A stretch of DNA of 21,405 nt from positions 1 to 21,405 of the forward strand of contig CAAFQM010000111.1 in NCBI GenBank assembly GCA_900765105.1, given 5' to 3'. Below, in pieces: positions 5,830 to 13,369 of this stretch (position 1 is the first letter of the stretch; the number at the start of each line of letters is the position of its first letter). Below the pieces are notes generated by a model. The model did no database searches. It was not told where the DNA came from and saw only the letters and a list, made by a program, of their open reading frames with translations. The DNA comes from an uncultured Faecalibacterium sp. (GTDB lineage: Bacteria > Bacillota > Clostridia > Oscillospirales > Ruminococcaceae). The position numbers and the translations under genes were made by a program.

Positions 5830-7902
5830 ATGGATAACTCTTCCCCAAAAATCTACACCGAATTTCTCCCCATCAGCCGGGCCGACATGGAAGCCCGCGG
5901 GTGGGATCAGCTGGATTTTGTGGTGGTGGGCGGCGACGCCTATGTGGACCACCCCAGCTTCGGCACTGCCATCATCAGCCGCCTGCTGGAAGCCGAGGGC
6001 TATAAGATTGGCGTGCTGGCACAGCCCCGCTATACCGACTGCGAGGACTTCAAGCGGTTCGGCAAGCCGAAGTACGGCTTCTTCATCGGCGGCGGCAACG
6101 TGGACAGCATGGTCAGCCACTATTCCGTGGCCAAGATCCCCCGCGCCGAGGACGAATACTCCCCCGGCGGCAAGGCCGGTGCCCGCCCCGACCGCAGCGC
6201 CACCGTGTACACAAAACTTGCCAAGGAAGCCTACCCGGACCTGCCGGTGATCCTGGGCGGTCTGGAAGCATCCCTGCGCCGGTTTGCCCACTATGATTAC
6301 TGGCTGGACACCGTTCTGCCCAGCATCGCCGAGGACTCCGGCGCGGACATCATCAGCTTCGGCATGGGCGAGCACCAGACCGTGGAGATCGCCCGCCGCC
6401 TGGCCGCCGGGGAACCGGTCAGTTCTATCACCGATGTGAACGGCACCTGCTACCTGACCGACTTCGATCACCTGCCCGAGCGGTATGTGGAGTGTGCCGG
6501 TTACAGAAAGGTGGCCAGCGACAAGACCGCCTACGCCAAGGCCTGTCGCATCCAGATGGACAATCAGGATGTGGTCAGCGGGCAGATCATCGTGCAGAAG
6601 CAGAGCGAGAAGTATCTGGTGCAGAACATCCCGGCAAAGCCGCTGGTGCGCTGGGAGCTGGACAAGGTCTACGCCCTGCCCTACACCCGCCGGTATCACC
6701 CCATCTACGAGAGCATGGGCGGCGTGCCCGCCATCCGGGAGGTGCAGTTCTCCATCATCCAGAACCGCGGCTGCTTCGGCGGCTGTAACTTCTGCGCCAT
6801 CCAGCTGCATCAGGGACGCCGCGTCCCCAGCCGCAGCGCCGACAGCATCGTGGAGGAAGCTGAGCGCATGACCCACGAGCCGGATTTCAAGGGTTACATC
6901 CATGATGTCGGCGGCCCCACCGCAAACTTCCGGTTCCCGTCCTGCCGCGAGCAGATGCTGCGGGGCATGTGCAACGGCGGCAAGCACTGCCTTGCCCCCA
7001 CCACCTGCTCCCACGTGATCGTGGACCACAGCGATTACCTCAAGATCCTGCGCCGTGTGCGGGAGCTGCCGGGCGTGAAGAAGGTGTTCATCCGCAGCGG
7101 CATCCGGTTCGACTACCTCATGGCTGACCCGGACGATACCTTCTTCAAGGAACTGGTGGAGTACCACGTTTCCGGCCAGCTGAAAGTTGCCCCGGAGCAC
7201 TGCGCCCCCAATACGCTGGCCTACATGGGCAAGCCGCCCATCGAGACCTTCAACAAGTTCAAGGATAAGTTCTACGAGCTGAGCAAAAAGGCCGGCAAAA
7301 AGCAGTATCTTGTGCCCTATCTGATGTCCAGCCACCCGGGCAGCACCCTGAAGGATGCGGTCTATCTGGCCGAGTATCTTTATAAGAACCACATGCGCCC
7401 GGAGCAGGTGCAGGATTTCTACCCCACCCCCGGCACCGTGAGCACCTGTATGTTCTACACCGGTCTTGACCCCTACACCCTCAAGCCGGTGTTCGTGGAA
7501 AAGACCCCCGAGGGCAAGGCCCTGCAGCGCGCATTGCTGCAGTATTACGAGCCGCGCAACGCGGAAAAGGTGGTCAAGGCGCTCAAGATGACCCACCGGG
7601 AGGATCTGATCCCTCTGCTGGTGCCCGCCGAGGGCCGCCGCGCCATACAGCGCTCTGCCCGCCGTGCCGAAGCTGCCGATGTGACTATCCACAACGATGG
7701 CACCTACACTGTCCGCCCGAATCAGAAGGGCAAGGGCGGCAAGAACGTCCACGGTCAGAGCCGTGCCGCGGCCCCGGCCGGGCGTCAGCCCAGCCCCGGC
7801 GCACGATTTGCGCCCCACTCGGCACCCGGCCATAAGCCGAAGACAAACAATTTTCAACAGAAGGAGAATGCAGCGTGGAAAACTTCAAAGAAGAAAAAGT
7901 AA
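5830..7902 (+). CDS. ygiQ: YgiQ-family radical SAM protein
   Basis: A 690-residue radical SAM protein of the YgiQ (UPF0313) family, whose reaction is unknown. The N-terminal region (about 1-280) carries the family's GGDAYVDHPSFG segment. The radical SAM core has CFGGCNFC (Cys315, Cys319, Cys322), the CX3CX2C ligands of the 4Fe-4S cluster. Later motifs include KVAPEHCAP and a PTPGT segment in the C-terminal part of the core. The last 80 or so residues are Gly/Pro/Lys-rich and probably disordered. AAGGAG precedes the start, 11 bp after ftsK. The end overlaps the next gene by 28 bp, so the two are probably translationally coupled. Confidence 0.93.
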   Translation: MDNSSPKIYTEFLPISRADMEARGWDQLDFVVVGGDAYVDHPSFGTAIISRLLEAEGYKIGVLAQPRYTDCEDFKRFGKPKYGFFIGGGNVDSMVSHYSVAKIPRAEDEYSPGGKAGARPDRSATVYTKLAKEAYPDLPVILGGLEASLRRFAHYDYWLDTVLPSIAEDSGADIISFGMGEHQTVEIARRLAAGEPVSSITDVNGTCYLTDFDHLPERYVECAGYRKVASDKTAYAKACRIQMDNQDVVSGQIIVQKQSEKYLVQNIPAKPLVRWELDKVYALPYTRRYHPIYESMGGVPAIREVQFSIIQNRGCFGGCNFCAIQLHQGRRVPSRSADSIVEEAERMTHEPDFKGYIHDVGGPTANFRFPSCREQMLRGMCNGGKHCLAPTTCSHVIVDHSDYLKILRRVRELPGVKKVFIRSGIRFDYLMADPDDTFFKELVEYHVSGQLKVAPEHCAPNTLAYMGKPPIETFNKFKDKFYELSKKAGKKQYLVPYLMSSHPGSTLKDAVYLAEYLYKNHMRPEQVQDFYPTPGTVSTCMFYTGLDPYTLKPVFVEKTPEGKALQRALLQYYEPRNAEKVVKALKMTHREDLIPLLVPAEGRRAIQRSARRAEAADVTIHNDGTYTVRPNQKGKGGKNVHGQSRAAAPAGRQPSPGARFAPHSAPGHKPKTNNFQQKENAAWKTSKKKK

Positions 7903-9020
7903 GCCGTAAAAAGAAGCCCGGCCTGCTGCGCCGCCTTGCTGCGCTGGCTGCAGCTGCAGCGTTGGCGCTGAGCCTTGCAGCCTGTGACGGCAGTGTGCCG
8001 TCGGTTCCCGGCGGCAGCGCCGATGTGGTGCCGAACCCGGCGGCTTCTGCGGCGTCAAGCGTGGATGCCCCGCTGGAAGTGCATTTCATCGATGTGGGGC
8101 AGGCGCTGAGCGTGCTCGTGGAGTGCGACGGGCAGTTCATGCTTTACGACGGCGGCAATGTGGACGACGGCAGCCTTGTGGTGTCCTATCTGCAGAGTCA
8201 GGGCGTGGAACAGCTGGAATATGTGTTCTGCTCCCATGCCCATGAGGACCATGTGGGTGGTCTGGCGGCAGCGCTGGCCTACTTCCCGGCGTACCATGTG
8301 TACTCCCCGGTGACCGAAGCTTCCACCAAGTGCTTCAAGGATTTCGTCAAGTACACCCAGCAGCAGGGTCTGCAGGTGGAAGTGCCGGCTGTAGGCACGA
8401 TGTGGCCGCTGGGCGGTGCAACCGTGACTATGGTCGGCCCGGTGGCGCAGTATGACGACACCAACGACACCTCCATCGTACTGCGCATCGACTACGGCTC
8501 CACCAGCTTTCTGCTGACCGGTGACATGGAAAAGACCGCGGAAAGCGACCTTGTGAACAGCTGCGCGGACCTGAAAGCTGATGTGCTGCAGGTGGGCCAC
8601 CACGGTTCCAGCACCAGCACGGGTTACGCATTTCTGAATGCAGTTCTGCCTGAGATGGGCGTTATCTCCTGCGGAGTAAACAATAAATACGGCCACCCCC
8701 ACGAGGAGACTTTGAGCATCCTGCGGGATGCAGGGGTGAATGTGTACCGCACCGATCTGCAGGGCACCATCACCATCGGCAGCGACGGCCAGAACTACAC
8801 CGTCGGCACAGAACATTTTGTGCCGGATGATCAGCTGAACCCCACTGCTCCGGCGGCGTCCGGCACGGCACAGCAGGCGTACATCGGCAACGTGAACAGC
8901 AAAAAGTTCCATCTGCCCACCTGCCCGAACCTGCCGGCGGAGAAGAACCAGATCCTGTTCTCCAGCTATGACGAAGCCGTGGCGGCAGGGTATACCCCGT
9001 GCTCGACCTGTATCAAGTAA
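7875..9020 (+). CDS. Secreted MBL-fold (ComEC-like) lipoprotein with Ada-type zinc tail
   Basis: A 381-residue protein starting with GTG; AAGGAG at 7861-7866 decides the start inside the end of the ygiQ gene. A basic N-terminus and hydrophobic stretch lead to lipobox SLAAC with Cys37, so it should be lipid-anchored outside the membrane. The core is a metallo-beta-lactamase fold of the ComEC C-terminal type: FIDVGQ, HAHEDH (His121, His123, Asp125, His126) and GHHGSS (His242/243). The last 45 residues (FHLPTCPNL...YTPCSTC) resemble the Ada/DUF-type Cys-zinc domain often attached to secreted nucleases. Extracellular phosphoesterase or nuclease activity is inferred. It has no ComEC channel domain. 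A terminator follows. Confidence 0.88.
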   Translation: MENFKEEKVSRKKKPGLLRRLAALAAAAALALSLAACDGSVPSVPGGSADVVPNPAASAASSVDAPLEVHFIDVGQALSVLVECDGQFMLYDGGNVDDGSLVVSYLQSQGVEQLEYVFCSHAHEDHVGGLAAALAYFPAYHVYSPVTEASTKCFKDFVKYTQQQGLQVEVPAVGTMWPLGGATVTMVGPVAQYDDTNDTSIVLRIDYGSTSFLLTGDMEKTAESDLVNSCADLKADVLQVGHHGSSTSTGYAFLNAVLPEMGVISCGVNNKYGHPHEETLSILRDAGVNVYRTDLQGTITIGSDGQNYTVGTEHFVPDDQLNPTAPAASGTAQQAYIGNVNSKKFHLPTCPNLPAEKNQILFSSYDEAVAAGYTPCSTCIK

Positions 9021-9027
9021 GACGTAC

Positions 9028-9062
9028 AAGCTGCTTCTGAAAAACGGAGCAGCTTTTTTTAT
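9028..9062 (+). terminator. Intrinsic terminator after the MBL lipoprotein gene
   Basis: Stem AAGCTGCT (9028-9035) with AGCAGCTT (9048-9055), 12-nt loop, then a run of Ts to 9060. It ends the unit tepA/ftsK-ygiQ-MBL. Confidence 0.85.
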
Positions 9063-9082
9063 TTCTCCGCACCGCTCCGGGA

Positions 9083-9111
9083 TTGATAAAATCCCACAGG
9101 TGCGGTATACT
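9083..9111 (+). promoter_or_regulatory. Sigma-A-type promoter of the metH operon
   Basis: TTGATA (9083-9088) and TATACT (9106-9111) are separated by 17 bp. Transcription from about 9118 gives a leader of only about 34 nt, which leaves no room for a cobalamin or SAM riboswitch. Confidence 0.8.
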
Positions 9112-9151
9112 GAATACTACTTTATTCTCAAAAAGCAGGGAGGTGCGGCGA

Positions 9152-9841
9152 ATGGGTATCGGAGCGCCCCGTCCGTTGGTGCTGCAAAAGCCGGACGCCA
9201 TCGATACCGCGCAGGCAGCACGGTATTTTGGAGCCAGAGGGACGCCGGACGAAGCGACCATGACATTGCTGGAACACTGCGCCGTGCCGCTGCTTGCTGC
9301 GGCAACGCCTCGGGCGGTCTGGCTGGAAGCCGACACGGCGTCGCTGGCCGAAGCCGGCATCCTGCGCGGGCAGGATGTGCTGCGCCATCTGGAAGGCTGC
9401 CCGCAGGCTGTTCTGCTGGCCGTGACCCTCGGCCCCGGGGTGGACGCGCAGATCCGCCGCGCCGGAGTGGGCGATATCGCAGCGGGCGTGGCGTCGGACG
9501 CACTGGGAAGCGCGTTGGCCGAGCAGGCCGCCGATGCGGCCGAAGCCGAGCTGCGCCAGCAGGCGGCCAAAGAAGGAAAGTATCTGACCGGGCGTTTTTC
9601 GCCGGGGTACGGCGACTGGGACATTGCCGTGCAGCCACTGGTGGCCAATGCGCTGGATACCGCGCGCAAGGCCGGACTGTGCGTCACCGACACCAACCTG
9701 ATGACCCCGCGCAAGAGCGTGACCGCCATTCTGGGCGTCAGCGACCATCCGGTCAAGGGCAGACTGGCAGGATGCGGACACTGTGTGCTGCGCACCCGGT
9801 GTGAATACAGAAAGAGGGGAAAGACCTGTGCAAGCGAGTGA
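9152..9841 (+). CDS. Stand-alone MetH reactivation-domain protein
   Basis: This 229-residue protein resembles the C-terminal activation domain of cobalamin-dependent methionine synthase, which binds SAM and reductively methylates inactive cob(II)alamin. The segment GRFSPGYGDWDIAVQ (about 149-163) corresponds to the SAM-binding Arg/Pro-Gly-Tyr motif of the family. A Cys-rich end (GCGHCVLRTRCEYRKRGKTC) may bind metal or is redox-active. GGAGGTG (about 9139-9146) decides the start at 9152; upstream in-frame codons overlap the promoter. It ends 14 bp inside metH, so the two are translationally coupled. A separate activation domain next to a short MetH is established in Thermotoga maritima and is seen in other Firmicutes. 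Confidence 0.88.
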   Translation: MGIGAPRPLVLQKPDAIDTAQAARYFGARGTPDEATMTLLEHCAVPLLAAATPRAVWLEADTASLAEAGILRGQDVLRHLEGCPQAVLLAVTLGPGVDAQIRRAGVGDIAAGVASDALGSALAEQAADAAEAELRQQAAKEGKYLTGRFSPGYGDWDIAVQPLVANALDTARKAGLCVTDTNLMTPRKSVTAILGVSDHPVKGRLAGCGHCVLRTRCEYRKRGKTCASE

Positions 9842-12266
9842 ACTTTTCAAACAGAATAATACCATTCTGCTGGACGGCGGCATGGGCACCATGCTGCAGG
9901 CATCCGGTCTGAAGCTGGGTGCCAAGCCGGAAGAACTGAACATCACCAACCCGGAGCTGATCGAGAGCATCCATGCCAAATACGCCGCCGCAGGCAGCCG
10001 CATCATCAATGCCAATACCTTCGGCGCGTCGGCGCATAAGCTGGCGGGCAGCGCTTACAGCCTGGAAGAGATCATTGCGGCGGGCATCGCCAACTGCAAG
10101 CGCGCCTGTGCACCCTACGGGGCGCTGGCAGCGCTGGATGTCGGCCCGCTGGGCGAATTGCTGGAACCCAGCGGAACGCTGGCCTTTGAAGACGCCGTGG
10201 CGGAGTATGCCCGCATCGTAAAGGCGGGCGTTGCCGCCGGTGCCGACCTGATCTTTTTTGAGACCTTCACCGACCTGTATGAGCTGAAAGCCGCCCTGCT
10301 GGCCGCAAAGGAGAACAGCACCCTGCCGGTGCTGGCCAGCATGAGCTTTGAAGCGGGCGGCCGCACCTTTACCGGCTGCACGGTGGAAAGCTTCGGCGTG
10401 ACGGCGCGGGGGCTTGGCGCGGACGCCGTGGGTATCAATTGCTCCCTCGGCCCAAAGGAGATCTTCCCCATGGCAAAGCGGCTGAGCGAGGCCGTGCCCG
10501 GTGATTTCCCGGTGTTCGTCAAGCCCAATGCGGGCCTGCCCCGGGCCGACGGCAGCGGCTACGACATCACCCCGCAGCTGTTTGCCATGCAGATGAAGCC
10601 CTACCGTGAACTGCACCTGTTCGCCGCCGGCGGCTGCTGCGGCACCACGCCGGAGTTCATCCAGCTGCTGAACAGCGTGTTTGCGGGCTGCATGCCCGGC
10701 CGCCAGGCGCACAAAATGCCCTCGGTGCTGTGCACGCCGGTGGATTTTGTCAATGTGGACGGTATCACAGTGGTGGGCGAGCGCATCAACCCCACCGGCA
10801 AAAAGCGCTTCCAGCAGGCTCTGCGGGAAGGCGATATGAACTACGTTCTGGAACAGGCGGTCAGTCAGGTGGAAGCCGGGGCGCAGGTGCTGGACGTGAA
10901 CGTGGGCGCGCCCGGCGTGGACGAGCCTGCCCTGATGCCGCAGGTGGTCAAGGCGCTGCAAAGCGTCACCAGCCTGCCCCTGCAGCTGGATTCCTCCAAC
11001 GTGCAGGCGCTGGAAAACGGCCTGCGGGTGTACAACGGCAAACCCATCGTCAACTCCACCAACGGCGAGGAAGAAAAACTCAGGGCCATTCTGCCGCTGT
11101 GCAAAAAATACGGCGCAGCCATCGTTGGCCTTGCCATCGACGAGCGGGGCATCCTGCCTGCCGCCGAGGACCGCGTGGCCATTGCGCGCCGCATTACCGA
11201 AGCTGCACTGGCAGCCGGTATCCCGCGGGAGGATATCTACATCGACTGCCTGACCCTGACGGCCAGCGCCCAGCAGAAGGACGTTCTGGCCACGGTGCAG
11301 GCGCTGGAGCGCTGCAAAAAGGAGCTGGGCGTGCGCACCGTTCTGGGCGTGTCCAACATCAGCTTCGGCCTGCCCTGCCGCACCTACCTGAACACCACCT
11401 TCCTCACCATGGCCATGTATGCGGGGCTGGACCTTGCCATCATGAACCCTTCCAGCGAGGAGATGATGGCGGCCGTGTATGCCTATAACGTTCTGACCAA
11501 CCGGGACGAGCAGAGCACGAAGTACATCGAACGGTACGCCGACCGGGTGCCCGCTTCGACGGCGCTGGCACAGGCGGCGAAAGCCGCCCCTGCCGCTGCG
11601 GCTTCCGGCGCGGCGGAGACCGCCGAACACACCGGCCCCTATGCCGCCCTGATGAAGGCCGTGGAAAAGGGTCTGAAGGGCGATGCCGCCGCCCAGACCC
11701 GGGCGCTTCTGGCGGAAAAGGAGCCGCTGGAAGTGGTGGATGAAGCCCTGATCCCGGCGCTGGATATCGTGGGCGTGAAGTACGAGAAGGGAACTCTCTT
11801 CCTGCCGCAACTGCTGCAGGCCGCCAGCGCCGCCCAGAGCGCCTTTGAGGAGATCAAGACCGCCATCGCCAAAAAGGGCGAGGGCAGCGCCAGCAAGGGA
11901 CGCATCGTGCTGGCAACTGTCAAGGGCGATGTGCATGATATCGGCAAGAACATCGTCAAGGTCATTCTGGAAAACTACGGCTTTGAGGTGATCGACCTCG
12001 GCCGTGATGTGCCGGTGGAGACGGTGGTAAACACCGTGCGGGAAAAGGATGTGCATCTGGTGGGTCTCTCCGCTCTGATGACCACGACTCTGAAGAGCAT
12101 GGAGGAGACCATTGCCGCTCTGCACGAAGCAAAGCTGGACTGCAAGGTCATGGTGGGCGGTGCCGTGCTGACCCCGGAATATGCCGAGAAGATCGGCGCG
12201 GACTGGTATGCCAAGGACGCCAAGCGCAGCGCCGACATCGCCAAGGAATTTTTCGGCGTGCAGTAA
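9828..12266 (+). CDS. metH: Cobalamin-dependent methionine synthase lacking the activation domain
   Basis: A 812-residue enzyme that transfers a methyl group from methyltetrahydrofolate to homocysteine through cobalamin. Domains in order: homocysteine-binding TIM barrel (about 1-290; zinc ligands Cys205 in GINCSLG and Cys270-Cys271 in GGCCGTTPE), pterin-binding barrel (about 310-570, VVGERINPTG), helical cap (about 600-690) and B12-binding domain with DVHDIG (Asp701, cobalt-ligating His703). The roughly 330-residue activation domain of E. coli MetH (1227 residues) is absent and is supplied by the upstream gene. GTG at 9828 is chosen because a GAGGGG-type ribosome site lies just upstream and the homocysteine domain starts normally from it; the ATG at 9783 would add 15 unrelated residues. 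Confidence 0.95.
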   Translation: MQASELFKQNNTILLDGGMGTMLQASGLKLGAKPEELNITNPELIESIHAKYAAAGSRIINANTFGASAHKLAGSAYSLEEIIAAGIANCKRACAPYGALAALDVGPLGELLEPSGTLAFEDAVAEYARIVKAGVAAGADLIFFETFTDLYELKAALLAAKENSTLPVLASMSFEAGGRTFTGCTVESFGVTARGLGADAVGINCSLGPKEIFPMAKRLSEAVPGDFPVFVKPNAGLPRADGSGYDITPQLFAMQMKPYRELHLFAAGGCCGTTPEFIQLLNSVFAGCMPGRQAHKMPSVLCTPVDFVNVDGITVVGERINPTGKKRFQQALREGDMNYVLEQAVSQVEAGAQVLDVNVGAPGVDEPALMPQVVKALQSVTSLPLQLDSSNVQALENGLRVYNGKPIVNSTNGEEEKLRAILPLCKKYGAAIVGLAIDERGILPAAEDRVAIARRITEAALAAGIPREDIYIDCLTLTASAQQKDVLATVQALERCKKELGVRTVLGVSNISFGLPCRTYLNTTFLTMAMYAGLDLAIMNPSSEEMMAAVYAYNVLTNRDEQSTKYIERYADRVPASTALAQAAKAAPAAAASGAAETAEHTGPYAALMKAVEKGLKGDAAAQTRALLAEKEPLEVVDEALIPALDIVGVKYEKGTLFLPQLLQAASAAQSAFEEIKTAIAKKGEGSASKGRIVLATVKGDVHDIGKNIVKVILENYGFEVIDLGRDVPVETVVNTVREKDVHLVGLSALMTTTLKSMEETIAALHEAKLDCKVMVGGAVLTPEYAEKIGADWYAKDAKRSADIAKEFFGVQ

Positions 12267-12318
12267 GGCCGTATTTTCAAATTGTTCAAAAACTCCACAA
12301 AGAAATGCCACGATTGTC

Positions 12319-12327
12319 TGGTAGTAT
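12319..12327 (+). promoter_or_regulatory. Extended -10 promoter candidate for the downstream RNA
   Basis: TGG followed by TAGTAT (12322-12327) forms an extended -10 element; no good -35 lies 16-18 bp upstream. It would start a transcript near 12334. Alternatively the RNA is the 3' end of the metH transcript, since no terminator lies between metH and this point. Confidence 0.4.
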
Positions 12328-12333
12328 AAGGGT

Positions 12334-12581
12334 GCAGTCAGGGAGATGCAAGGACATCCCCCGAAAAGCCAAGATGGGCTTTCGTCTGCGGGGTCGGGTG
12401 CAGCAGCACAGCCCAGCAGGCTCTTACAAAAACACTGTCCCCTTGCTCATGCCATGGCAATCGCCAGAGCAGCGGACAGACTACCAAATCCCTCCTGATC
12501 CGCCGCAAAGTTCGGGAGTTTCCATACCGCAGCCGGCACCGCTTTATCCTCCTTTCCACGGTGCTGGCTGCTTTTGTTTTT
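12334..12581 (+). ncRNA. Candidate structured non-coding RNA downstream of metH
   Basis: No protein frame here is credible, but the plus strand folds into successive hairpins. They are: 12341-12343/12345-12348 with 12355-12361; an alternative CCCCG/CGGGG stem at 12359-12393; GTGC/GCAC at 12399-12409; and CTGTCC/GGACAG at 12435-12479 with an inner TTGCTC/GAGCAG stem. It finishes with a 13-bp terminator hairpin at 12529-12571. TCAGGGA (12338-12344) can also pair with the segment around 12489-12498. C-rich single-stranded motifs (TCCCTCCTGA, TCCTCCTTT) are like those that small RNAs of Firmicutes use to block ribosome sites. Key motifs of RNase P, tmRNA and SRP RNA were not found. Ends are estimates; the function is unknown. 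Confidence 0.55.
12529..12581 (+). terminator. Intrinsic terminator with an anti-Shine-Dalgarno-like loop
   Basis: A 13-bp stem (12529-12541 with 12559-12571, one G-U pair) is followed by TTTTGTTTTTG. The 17-nt loop contains TCCTCCTTTCC, close to the CACCTCCTTTC end of 16S rRNA. It ends the candidate RNA and probably metH transcripts. Confidence 0.85.
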
Positions 12582-12597
12582 GCAAAAGAGACCATGG

Positions 12598-12633
12598 AAA
12601 AAGCCCTGCAGTTCAATGCTGCAGGGCTTTTTG
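12598..12633. terminator. Bidirectional terminator between the RNA and the PAP2 gene
   Basis: AGCCCTGCAG (12602-12611) pairs with CTGCAGGGCT (12619-12628) around a 7-nt loop, with A residues before and T residues after, so it can work on both strands. It ends the minus-strand PAP2 gene and backs up the plus-strand terminator just upstream. Confidence 0.88.
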
Positions 12634-12645
12634 TGATACATCCTG

Positions 12646-13182
12646 TTATACTTTGGCCCGGTTTGCCCGGACGGCTTCGATTTTGTCTGCCAGCAGCGAG
12701 GCAAGCGCACCCAGCGCAAGCCCCAGCACCACGCCGCCCAGAATATCGGTGGGAAAATGAACATAGAGATACAGCCGGGTAAAAGCGATGAAGACTGCCA
12801 GGATCAGCGCCGGAGAGCCAAGCTTCCGGTCCTGCCGCCAGAGTGCAAACGCCGCCGCAAAGGCCGAGGACGTATGCCCGGAAGGGAAGGAGTGCCCATG
12901 GGGCCGCTTGACCAGAATGGTGACGGCGGTGTTTACATCGCAGGGGCGGGGACGGGCAAACAGCGGCTTGAGGATGAAGTCTCCTGCTACCAGATAGGAG
13001 ACCAACGCGATGGCCATAGCCAACCCGGCCTTGCGGGTGCGGCGGCACAGCAGCAGAATCAGCGTGAACGCGATCCAGATCTCACCGTGCTCTCCGGCAT
13101 AGTTGAAAAAGACGGCCAATGCATCCAGCACCGGATTGCGGAACTGCTGCAGCCAGTCCAGAAATGCGAATTCAAACGGCAT
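12646..13182 (-). CDS. PAP2-family membrane phosphatase
   Basis: A 178-residue membrane protein of the type 2 phosphatidic acid phosphatase family, acting on lipid phosphates such as undecaprenyl pyrophosphate or phosphatidate derivatives. The three catalytic motifs are complete: KPLFARPRP (Lys72, Arg79-Pro80), PSGH (100-103) and RLYLYVHFPTD (Arg136, His142, Asp146). About five hydrophobic segments surround them. ATG at 13182 is chosen because AGGAGG lies just upstream; the frame is open further but without a ribosome site. The substrate is unknown. It is a single-gene unit with its own promoter and the terminator at 12598-12633. Confidence 0.92.
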   Translation of the reverse strand: MPFEFAFLDWLQQFRNPVLDALAVFFNYAGEHGEIWIAFTLILLLCRRTRKAGLAMAIALVSYLVAGDFILKPLFARPRPCDVNTAVTILVKRPHGHSFPSGHTSSAFAAAFALWRQDRKLGSPALILAVFIAFTRLYLYVHFPTDILGGVVLGLALGALASLLADKIEAVRANRAKV

Positions 13183-13206
13183 AAAGAACCTCCTGTCGGT
13201 TGTTTT

Positions 13207-13235
13207 ATGGTAACACACCTTTCGGCCAACTACAA
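13207..13235 (-). promoter_or_regulatory. Promoter candidate of the PAP2 gene
   Basis: Minus-strand TTGTAG (13235-13230) and TACCAT (13212-13207) are separated by 17 bp, directly upstream of the ribosome site. Confidence 0.5.
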
Positions 13236-13309
13236 GCGGACCGGGAAAAAATAATGGGAAAAATCGACAGAGAAAGCTCCGATGAGAAATAAGCTGAGCA
13301 AAAACTACA

Positions 13310-13354
13310 CAAAGTAAAAGCACTCTTCCCGGCAGAAAAAACGGGAAGAGCGCT
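13310..13354 (-). terminator. Intrinsic terminator of the sucrose operon
   Basis: AGCACTCTTCCCG (13319-13331) pairs with CGGGAAGAGCGCT (13342-13354) with one wobble pair. On the minus strand it is followed by TTTTACTTT. It lies 16 bp after the scrK stop codon and ends the scr unit. Confidence 0.85.
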
Positions 13355-13369
13355 GTATCCGGGAGAAAA

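Noticed and set aside
5677..7857. 726-residue minus-strand frame opposite ygiQ
   Set aside because: Shadow of the radical SAM gene, which has complete catalytic motifs in the plus frame.
9753..12311. 852-residue minus-strand frame opposite metH
   Set aside because: Shadow of metH; no family motif and no ribosome site.
12334..12581. RNase P RNA, tmRNA, SRP RNA or 6S RNA
   Set aside because: No GAGGAAAGTCC-type P4 core, no tRNA-like ends or tag frame, no GGAAGCAGCC-type SRP loop, and no single long rod with a central bubble as in 6S RNA.
12305..12760. 151-residue plus-strand frame in the metH-PAP2 spacer
   Set aside because: It runs through two terminators and into the PAP2 gene, and has no ribosome site; the region fits a structured RNA better.
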